Shown here piece after piece: positions 25,795 through 31,665 of a stretch of DNA of 32,111 nt. Position 1 is the stretch's first letter. Each line of letters opens with the position of its first letter. The notes under the pieces are model-generated. The model searched no databases and had not been told where the DNA came from. It worked only from the letters and a program-made list of their open reading frames with translations. This stretch comes from Candidatus Rokuibacteriota bacterium. Lineage in GTDB: Bacteria; Methylomirabilota; Methylomirabilia; Rokubacteriales; CSP1-6. Location of the stretch: NCBI GenBank assembly GCA_016866775.1, contig VGLJ01000056.1, forward strand, positions 1 through 32,111. The letters run 5' to 3'. The translations under genes and the position numbers were made by a program.

Positions 25795-26679
25795 ATGTCC
25801 GCCCTCGTCAGCATCCTCATGGGCGGCGTGTTCCACGCCTCCATCCTCTTTCTCGTCGCCGCCGGCCTCCAGGTGGTCTTCGGCGTCCAGAAAGTCTTCA
25901 ACCTCGCGTGCGGGTCGTTCTACGCGCTGGGCGCGTACTTCGGCGTGAGCGCCGTCCAGTGGTACGTCGCCGCGGGCGGGCCGCCGGCGTTCTTCATCGT
26001 CCCGCTCATCGCGGCGGGCGCGCTGATCGGTGTCACCGGGGTCATCGTCGAGCGCGGCCTCCTGAGCTTCGTCTACGAGCGCGACGAGACGTTCCAGCTC
26101 CTGCTCACGTTCGCCGTCGTGCTGATGATGGAGGACGCGATCCGCCTGACGTGGGGCACCGCGCCCGTCTCGACCTCCGGGCTCTACCTCGTCTACGGGC
26201 AGGCGCGGCTCGCGGGCGCCGCCGTGCCCGTCTACAACCTCATCGTCATCGCGGCGAGCCTCGTGATCGCGCTCGGCATCGGCTGGCTGCTCACGCGGAC
26301 GGCGTTCGGGCGCATCATTCGCGCCACCGCCGACAACCGCGAGATGGCGGAGGCGCTCGGGGTGGACATGCGCCGGGTGTACGCGAAGGTCTTCACGCTC
26401 GGCACCGCGCTCGGCACGCTCGGCGGCGCGCTCGTGATCCCCGCGACCGCGGCGATGAGCGAGATGGGCGTCGAGCTGATCGTGGAAGCCTTCGCGGTCG
26501 TCGTGATCGGCGGCCTCGGCTCGATGCGCGGGGCATTCGTGGGCGCGCTCGTCGTCGGCATTCTCCGCGCCGTGGCCATCTCGGTGTATCCCGAGCTCGA
26601 GATGCTGATCATCTACCTCATCGTCATCACCGTGCTGGTCTTCCGCCCGCGCGGACTGTTCGGAGGCGCCGCCGCGTGA
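25795..26679 (+). CDS. livH: Branched-chain amino acid ABC permease LivH
   Basis: A 294-residue inner-membrane permease with about eight hydrophobic segments. LivH features: FLVAAGLQVVFGVQKVFNLACGSFYALGAY, the coupling region RIIRATADNREMAEALGVDMRRVYAKVFTLG, and VIGGLGSMRGAFVGALVVG near the C-terminus. It forms the channel with LivM. The ATG at 25795 (MSALVSIL) is chosen; a GTG at 25786 lies on the base of the preceding hairpin and is less likely. The stop overlaps the LivM GTG (GTGA). Confidence 0.92.
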   Translation: MSALVSILMGGVFHASILFLVAAGLQVVFGVQKVFNLACGSFYALGAYFGVSAVQWYVAAGGPPAFFIVPLIAAGALIGVTGVIVERGLLSFVYERDETFQLLLTFAVVLMMEDAIRLTWGTAPVSTSGLYLVYGQARLAGAAVPVYNLIVIAASLVIALGIGWLLTRTAFGRIIRATADNREMAEALGVDMRRVYAKVFTLGTALGTLGGALVIPATAAMSEMGVELIVEAFAVVVIGGLGSMRGAFVGALVVGILRAVAISVYPELEMLIIYLIVITVLVFRPRGLFGGAAA

Positions 26680-27626
26680 GGCAGGCGCTCGTGCTCGCGG
26701 TGGCGCTCGCGGCGGTGGTCGCGGTCCCGTGGATCGCGCCGATCTATCACGTGCTGCTGATGCTGCCGTTCATGGCGTACGGCGTGGTCCTGCTGGGATT
26801 GAACCTGCTGTTCGGCTACACCGGCCTCGTATCGTTCGGCCACGCGCTCTTCATCGGGCTCGGCGCCTACACCGCGGCGTTCCTGACGGGCCTCTTCAAG
26901 GTGCGCGCGCTCGAAGTCATCCTGCTGACCGCCGCCGTCGTGGCGGCGGTCGTGGCGATGCCCGTCGCCGCGTTCTGCGTCCGTTACGTGAAGATCTACT
27001 TCGGGATGCTGACGCTCGCGTTCGGGATGGTCTTCTACACGTTCCTGCTGAAGTTCTACCGTCTCACCGGCGGCGACGAGGGCATGCCCGTCGCGCGCCC
27101 CTTCCTCCTCGGCCGCGACCTGGGCGACATGCCGAAGATCGAGTATCTCGCGGGCCCGTACTACTACTATTCGCTGGTCGTGCTGATCGTCGCGATCGCG
27201 GTCATGTGGCGGATCGTGCACTCGCCGTTCGGGCTCTGCCTGAAGACGATCCGCGACAACCCCGCGAAGGCGGAAACGCTCGGCATCAGCGTCCCGCACT
27301 ATCGCTGGACGGCGTTCGTGATCTCCGCGGTCTACGCGGGCGTGGGCGGCGCGCTGCTCGCGACGCCGACGGGCAACGTGGACCCGACGCTCGCGTACTG
27401 GACGCACTCGGGCAACCTCGTCTTCATGACGCTGCTCGGCGGCTTCGCGAGCTTCTTCGGCCCGCTCGTCGGCGCCTTCGTCTTCATCTACCTCCAGGAC
27501 TTCGTGATGTCCGTGGTGCCGTACTGGCGGCTGGTCTTCGGCGCGATCCTCGCCGCGCTGGTGATCTTCGCTCCCGGCGGCCTGCTCGGACTCTTCCCGC
27601 GCCGCCGCGTGATCGAAGCCGCGTGA
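26676..27626 (+). CDS. livM: Branched-chain amino acid ABC permease LivM
   Basis: A 316-residue permease, very hydrophobic. LivM signatures: GLNLLFGYTGLVSFGHALFIGLGAYTAAFL, RYVKIYFGMLTLAFGMVFY, SPFGLCLKTIRDNPAKAETLGI (coupling helix) and HSGNLVFMTLLGGFASFFGPLVGAFVF. Length is within the family range. The GTG start overlaps the LivH stop by four bases and the end overlaps the LivG GTG likewise, so stoichiometric expression is expected. Confidence 0.93.
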   Translation: MRQALVLAVALAAVVAVPWIAPIYHVLLMLPFMAYGVVLLGLNLLFGYTGLVSFGHALFIGLGAYTAAFLTGLFKVRALEVILLTAAVVAAVVAMPVAAFCVRYVKIYFGMLTLAFGMVFYTFLLKFYRLTGGDEGMPVARPFLLGRDLGDMPKIEYLAGPYYYYSLVVLIVAIAVMWRIVHSPFGLCLKTIRDNPAKAETLGISVPHYRWTAFVISAVYAGVGGALLATPTGNVDPTLAYWTHSGNLVFMTLLGGFASFFGPLVGAFVFIYLQDFVMSVVPYWRLVFGAILAALVIFAPGGLLGLFPRRRVIEAA

Positions 27627-28384
27627 TCCTCCAGGCCGAGAACGTCACGAAGTACTACGGCGAGTTCCGCGCGCTGCACGACGTGACGCTCGGCGTGAGC
27701 GCGGGCGAGTTCGTGTCGATCATCGGACCGAACGGCGCGGGCAAGTCGACGCTCCTCAACCTCCTGACGGGGCTCGCGCGGCCGTCGAGCGGGACGGTGC
27801 GCTTCAAGGATCGCGACATCACCGGCATCGGGCCCGTGAAGCTCGCCAAGCTCGGCATGGCGCGGAGCTTCCAGCTCGTGCAGATCTTCCCCGACCTCAC
27901 CGTGCGGGAGACGCTGCAGGCCGCCGTCGCCGCGCGCCTGCGCCGCGGCCGCCGGATCTTCGCGTCGCTGCGGGGCGACCGGGACATCCGCGACGGCGCC
28001 GAGGAAGTCGCCGCGCTCTTCGGCCTCGACGCGAAGCGCCGCGCGCTCGCGCGCGAGCTGCCGCAGGGCGACAAGAAGCTGCTCGACGTCGCCTCGGCGT
28101 TCGCGCTGCGTCCCGAGATCATCCTGCTCGACGAGCCCACGAGCGGCGTGAGCACCGCCGACAAGACGCGGATCATGGAGATCCTCGTGCGCGCGGCCAA
28201 GACCATCGGGCTGCAGGCGATCATCCAGGTCGAGCACGACATGGACATCGTGTTCGGCTTCTCCGACCGCATCGTGGCGCTCCACCAGGGCGCCGTGCTC
28301 GCCGACGCGACGCCGCGCGAGGTGCAGGCCGACCAGCGGCTCGTCGACATGGTCGTCGGCCGGCGACGGGGCGCGAGCGCCTGA
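27623..28384 (+). CDS. livG: Branched-chain amino acid ABC ATPase LivG
   Basis: A 253-residue ABC ATPase. Walker A is GPNGAGKST, Walker B IILLDEPTSGVS, and the switch histidine lies in VEHDMD. The C-terminal extension (DATPREVQADQRLVDMVVG) and the ARSFQLVQIFPDLTVRETL Q-loop are LivG-like. The signature motif reads LPQGDKKLLDVA instead of the usual LSxGxQ/R form, an unusual but in-frame variation that keeps the key Gly. The GTG start overlaps the LivM stop (GTGA). Its stop shares one base with the LivF start (TGATG). Confidence 0.93.
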   Translation: MILQAENVTKYYGEFRALHDVTLGVSAGEFVSIIGPNGAGKSTLLNLLTGLARPSSGTVRFKDRDITGIGPVKLAKLGMARSFQLVQIFPDLTVRETLQAAVAARLRRGRRIFASLRGDRDIRDGAEEVAALFGLDAKRRALARELPQGDKKLLDVASAFALRPEIILLDEPTSGVSTADKTRIMEILVRAAKTIGLQAIIQVEHDMDIVFGFSDRIVALHQGAVLADATPREVQADQRLVDMVVGRRRGASA

Positions 28385-29091
28385 TGCTCGCCGTGAAGAA
28401 CGTCGACGTCTACATCCAGGCCAGCCACATCCTCCGATCGGTCTCGCTCGACGTCGGCGCGCGCGAGGTCGTCTGCCTCGTCGGCCGCAACGGCGCGGGC
28501 AAGACCACGACGCTCCGGACGGTCATGGGCTACCTGCGCCCGCGCGCGGGGACGATCACGTTCAAGGGTGTCCGGGTCGACGGCCGCCGCACGCACGAGA
28601 TCGCGAGGCTCGGCGTCGGCTGGGCGCCCGAGGACTCCGGCATCTTTCCCGACCTCACGGTCGCGGAGAACATCGAGATCGCCACGTGGACGCGGCCCGG
28701 CGGGAGCCCGGCGGCGGAGCGGCTCGCGCGCGCCTACGAGGTCTTCCCGGTGCTGAAGACGTACGCCGCGCGCAAAGGACCCGAGATGAGCGGCGGCGAG
28801 CGGAAGATGCTCTCGATCGCGCGCGCGCTGGCGCTCGACCCGGAGATGCTGATTCTCGACGAGCCGTTCGAGGGGCTGTCGCCCGCGATCGTGCCCGTCA
28901 TCAGCGCGTCGATCGCGACGGTCACCAGGCTCGGCCACTCGATCCTGCTCGCGGAGTCCAACATCCACCACGTGCCGGAGTACGCCGACCGGCTCTACGT
29001 CATCGAGCGCGGCGAGGTCATCTTCGCCGGCCAACCCCACGAGGCCTGGAAGGATCCGGGCGTGGTACGAGTGATCGGAGGCCAGACGTGA
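28384..29091 (+). CDS. livF: Branched-chain amino acid ABC ATPase LivF
   Basis: A 235-residue ABC ATPase, the second subunit of the Liv ATPase heterodimer. Walker A is GRNGAGKTT, the signature MSGGERKMLSIARAL and Walker B LILDEPFEGLSP. The region after Walker B has LLAESNIHH where LivF usually has LVEQN. Length is typical. It completes a full receptor-H-M-G-F importer in standard order. Its stop overlaps the following MetE-like gene by four bases (GTGA), tying that enzyme to the importer's expression. Confidence 0.93.
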   Translation: MLAVKNVDVYIQASHILRSVSLDVGAREVVCLVGRNGAGKTTTLRTVMGYLRPRAGTITFKGVRVDGRRTHEIARLGVGWAPEDSGIFPDLTVAENIEIATWTRPGGSPAAERLARAYEVFPVLKTYAARKGPEMSGGERKMLSIARALALDPEMLILDEPFEGLSPAIVPVISASIATVTRLGHSILLAESNIHHVPEYADRLYVIERGEVIFAGQPHEAWKDPGVVRVIGGQT

Positions 29092-30119
29092 CGGATTCCC
29101 TGCCCCTGCTGCCCACATCGGTCATCGGCTCGCACGGCAAGCCCGGCTGGTGGTTCGCGTCGGTGAAAGCGTTCGAGGCCGGCGACTTCGGGCCCGGCGA
29201 CCTGGATGAGATGTTCGACGACGCGGTCGATACCGCGATCCGGGACATGGAAGCGGCCGGCATCGACGTCATCACCGACGGCGAGGCGCGCCGCACCGAC
29301 GGCTACGTCGACACCTACTACAAGATCATCAAGAACATCGCGCCGCTGCCCGTCGCGCGGAAAGCCGGCCCGTGGGGCTACGACATGCAGCAGCGCTACG
29401 AAGCCGTCGGGCGCATCGAGACGCCGCCCGCGGGCTTCGGGCTGGTGCACGACTACGAGTATCTGAAAGCGCGCACGAGCCGCCGCGTGAAGGCGACGTG
29501 CGCCGGCCCGCTCACCTTCGGCTCACGCATCCATCCGGGCAAGGCGTACAAGGGCGTCGTCGACGTCGCCGAGCGCTTCGCCGAGGTGATCAACCAGGAG
29601 CTGAAAGGACTGGTCGCCGCCGGCGCGGACTGGATCCAGCTCGACGAGCCCGCCCGCGGGAGCGTCTCGGGCGAAGAGATGGCGCGTCTCTTCAACCTGG
29701 CTACCGAAGGAGTGACGGCACGTCTCGGCTTCCACATCTGCTTCGGCAACCGCTTCGGCCGGTCGCGCTTCCTCCGGTCGTACGAGCCGTATTTTCCCGG
29801 CCTGCTCAAGGCGCGCGCCGACGAGTTCGTGCTCGAGTTCGCCGGGCGCGAGATGGCGGAGGCCGAGCTCTGGCAGAAGTACGGCGACGGCCGCGGGCTC
29901 GGCGCCGGCGTGATCGACGTCAAGGGCTTCAACCAGGACACCGCGGAGGACGTCGCGCGCCGCATCCGCAAGGTGCTCCAGCACTGCCCGGTCGAGAAGG
30001 TCACGCTGAACCCGGACTGCGGCTTCGGGTGGTCGCCGCGCTACCTGTGCAATCACAAGCTGGCGTCGCTGGCGGCCGGGGCGAAGCTGGTCCGCGCGGA
30101 GCTGACCGGGAAGCGGTAG
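29088..30119 (+). CDS. MetE-like methyltransferase, copy 2
   Basis: A 343-residue stand-alone MetE-type barrel, paralogous to the protein at 23445 (shared GSHGxPGW near the start, MFDDAxxxAIRDxEAAGIDVI, and RAELTGKR at the end). Zinc ligands are H216 and C218 (FHICFGN), E250 (LEFAGREMAE) and C311 (NPDCGFGWSPR), again with the 61-residue E-to-C spacing. It lacks the MetE N-terminal domain. The GTG start overlaps the LivF stop by four bases. Having one such enzyme on each side of the importer suggests that the imported compound is a methyl donor, or that its breakdown releases a methyl group, but a biosynthetic role is not excluded. Confidence 0.88.
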   Translation: MTDSLPLLPTSVIGSHGKPGWWFASVKAFEAGDFGPGDLDEMFDDAVDTAIRDMEAAGIDVITDGEARRTDGYVDTYYKIIKNIAPLPVARKAGPWGYDMQQRYEAVGRIETPPAGFGLVHDYEYLKARTSRRVKATCAGPLTFGSRIHPGKAYKGVVDVAERFAEVINQELKGLVAAGADWIQLDEPARGSVSGEEMARLFNLATEGVTARLGFHICFGNRFGRSRFLRSYEPYFPGLLKARADEFVLEFAGREMAEAELWQKYGDGRGLGAGVIDVKGFNQDTAEDVARRIRKVLQHCPVEKVTLNPDCGFGWSPRYLCNHKLASLAAGAKLVRAELTGKR

Positions 30120-30189
30120 ACTCCGCGGAACCCCGGAGAGGCCTGGCGGGTTGCCGGGTGCCGTGAACCGAGTCTCACGAGGAGGACCC
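30120..30189 (+). promoter_or_regulatory. Gap before selenoprotein pair, hairpin and ribosome site
   Basis: A 70-base gap. CTCCG (30120-30124) pairs with CGGAG (30133-30137) as a small hairpin. GAGGAGGA lies just upstream of the ATG at 30190. I see no clear promoter, so co-transcription with the upstream operon is possible. Confidence 0.4.
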
Positions 30190-30741
30190 ATGCGTCACTC
30201 ACGTCTCCGTCTCGCCGGGCTCCTGGCCGGCGCCCTCTTCGCCGTCGCGCTCGCGCTGCCCGCGCAGGCGCTGCAGGTCGGCGAAAAGGCTCCGGACTTC
30301 GAGCTGCCGGGCTCGCAGGGCAAGCCCGTGACGCTGTCCCAGCTCACGGAGAAGGGCCCGGTCGTCATCCACACCTTCATCGCGGCGTTCACGAACACCT
30401 GAACGAAGGAAGTGCGCGACTTCGACGCGGCGCTGCCGCAGTTCGAAGCCGCGGGTGCCCAGGTCGTGGGCATGAGCACCGACCACCAGGCCGCGCTGAC
30501 CGCGTGGGCGAAGGACATGCAGCTCAAGCACGTCCTCATCTCGGACTTCCGCCGGCAGATCGTGCCGAAATACGACGCGATGGTGACGGACGACAAGAGT
30601 CCGATCTTCCGCTACGCGAAGCGCGCGTACTTCGTCATCGACAAGAAGGGCGTCGTGAAGTTCATCAAGGTCATGGACAACCCGCTCAACCTGCTCGAGC
30701 CCGCCGAAGTGCTCGCGGCCGTCAAAGCCGCCGGCGTGTGA
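30190..30741 (+). CDS. Exported selenocysteine peroxiredoxin (AhpC/TSA family), TGA read as Sec at residue 71
   Basis: Read through one in-frame TGA (30400-30402), the gene encodes 183 residues: a signal peptide ending ALPAQA at about residue 27, then VGEKAPDFELPGSQGKPVTLSQL, the peroxidatic region AFTNT-U-TKEVRDF, FRRQIVPKYDA, and KRAYFVIDKKGVVKFI. Peroxiredoxins have T-x-x-C at this place, with Cys followed by T/S-x-E; here the codon is TGA, so U71 replaces the peroxidatic cysteine. There is no cysteine anywhere in the protein, so it is a 1-Sec enzyme needing an external reductant. A SECIS-like hairpin follows the TGA. The gene shares one base with the next gene (TGATG), another selenoprotein. 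GAGGAGGA precedes the ATG. The alternative is a TGC-to-TGA mutation or a sequence error. Confidence 0.88.
30415..30453 (+). promoter_or_regulatory. Candidate bacterial SECIS element, peroxiredoxin gene
   Basis: Stem: 30415-30418 with 30450-30453, an A-C mismatch, 30420-30425 (CTTCGA) with 30443-30448 (TCGAAG), a small internal loop (C versus AGT), then 30427-30431 (GCGGC) with 30435-30439 (GCCGC). The loop is GCT at 30432-30434, 29 bases after TGA, with G first. This fits the known bacterial pattern of a short loop with an early G, 16-37 bases from the UGA. High GC raises the chance of fortuitous stems. Confidence 0.65.
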
Positions 30742-31277
30742 TGCGAGGCTCGCTGATCGCCGTCGTCGCGACCGTGGTGCTCGCGGTCACGACGGCGGTG
30801 GCCGCGCCGGACTATGCGGCGATGCGCGTGGAGCGCATCGAGCCTTCGAAGCCGGCGCCCGCGTTCGAGCTGCCGGACCTCGCCGGCAAGACACACCGGC
30901 TGGCGGAGCTGCGCGGCAAGGTCGTCATGCTCGTGTTCTGGGCGACATGGTGACCTGACTGTCGGAAGGAGTTACCTTCCGTCGACGCGCTGTACGAGAG
31001 ATTCCGCGATCGTGGCTTCGAAGTCCGGCTCATCGATTTCCGCGAGGAGCCGGAGCTCGTCCGCAAGACGGTGGCGGAGCGCGGCTACAAGGCGCCGGTC
31101 CTGATCGACCGCAGCGGCGACGTCACCGGACGCGTCGACGGCGTCTGGGGCCCGCCCACCATGTACTTCGTGGATCGCGAAGGCCTCCTGGTCGGACGGG
31201 TCGTCGGGCCGCGCGGGTGGGACTCGCCCCAGGCCCGCGAGTTCGTCCAGGCGCTCTTGGCGACACCCGGCCGCTGA
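30741..31277 (+). CDS. Exported TlpA-like thioredoxin-fold selenoprotein with U-P-D-C active site
   Basis: Read through one in-frame TGA (30951-30953), the gene encodes 178 residues: a signal peptide (LIAVVATVVLAVTTAVAA, about residues 5-22), PAPAFELPDLAGKTHRLAELRGKVVMLVFWATW, then U71-P-D-C74 and RKELPSVDALYERF. This is the TlpA/ResA/DsbE arrangement, whose normal motif is W-C-x-x-C. The cis-proline loop VWGPPTMYFVDREG and a final helix follow. C74 is the only cysteine, so the redox centre would be a selenenylsulfide. Its ATG shares one base with the stop of the Sec-peroxiredoxin, and it is a natural candidate to reduce that protein. A perfect seven-pair hairpin follows the TGA. Without Sec, the product would end just before the active site. 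Confidence 0.88.
30963..30981 (+). promoter_or_regulatory. Candidate bacterial SECIS element, TlpA-like gene
   Basis: CGGAAGG (30963-30969) pairs perfectly with CCTTCCG (30975-30981); the loop is AGTTA (30970-30974) with G second, starting 16 bases after the TGA. The loop and 3' arm use the codons TTA, CCT and TCC, which look out of place in this GC-rich genome and suggest selection on RNA structure. Confidence 0.72.
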
Positions 31278-31348
31278 GAGAGTAGCGTCCCCACCGAAGT
31301 ATTTCCGCGGTTACTCACTTTAGCCGCGGGCGTCGTTCCCACAGCCCC
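31278..31348. other. Gap after the selenoprotein pair
   Basis: Contains two CCGCGG copies (31305-31310 and 31324-31329) able to form a 6-pair stem, followed by no T-run. No gene is seen. It may be a weak transcription end. Confidence 0.35.
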
Positions 31349-31537
31349 TCCGAGCGCAACCTCGGCCTCGGCGAGCGCCGCGCGCGCGCGACGATGAACT
31401 ACCTCGTCGGCCAGGGCGTGCAGGCCAGCCGCATCAGCATCATCAGCTACAGTGAAGAGCGCCCGATCTGCAGCGAGAAGACGGAAAGCTGCTGGGCGCA
31501 GAATCGCCGCGCCGCGTTCCTCGTGAAGGAGCAGTAG
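31349..31537 (+). pseudogene. pal: C-terminal remnant of peptidoglycan-associated lipoprotein (Pal)
   Basis: The frame reads SERNLGLGERRARATMNYL, VGQGVQASRISIISYSEERP and ESCWAQNRRAAFLVKEQ to a TAG at 31535. This is the last 60 residues or so of the OmpA-like domain of Pal, the outer-membrane lipoprotein of the Tol-Pal system (usual form: YNLALGERRANAVKxYL, ISYGEERP, CWAKNRR). The lipoprotein signal, linker and first half of the domain (including the GHxDxRG motif) are missing, and upstream bases in all three frames do not supply them. It has no plausible start with a ribosome site. It is most likely a decayed or truncated gene left by a rearrangement. Confidence 0.75.
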
Positions 31538-31665
31538 TCACACCCACCTCTCCGTGGTACCGGTCGGGGACGGGCGTCCCCGGCCCGGTGCGCTGCGCAG
31601 GTCAAACGCTGAGCAGTGCGCAGCCCTTGATCGAGTGACCAACGTCTAAGCCAGTGATTTGATTC
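31538..31665. other. Intergenic stretch with two hairpins
   Basis: First hairpin: CGGGGAC (31565-31571) with GTCCCCG (31576-31582), loop GGGC. Second: GCTGCGCA (31592-31599) with TGCGCAGC (31617-31624), 17-base loop. The following bases to 31665 are more AT-rich and may hold the promoter of the gene at the right edge. No coding sequence is recognised. Confidence 0.5.

Noticed and set aside
30412-30741. Separate 109-residue gene after the first TGA
   Set aside because: It is the C-terminal two thirds of the peroxiredoxin in the same frame; it has no start signal of its own and lacks the domain's beginning.
31071-31277. Separate 68-residue gene at the end of the TlpA-like sequence
   Set aside because: Same frame and domain as the upstream part; only the TGA at 30951 separates them.
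31275-31348. Third possible Sec codon: TGA at 31275
   Set aside because: It falls at a natural C-terminus, and read-through gives low-complexity Ala/Ser/Pro sequence without homology.
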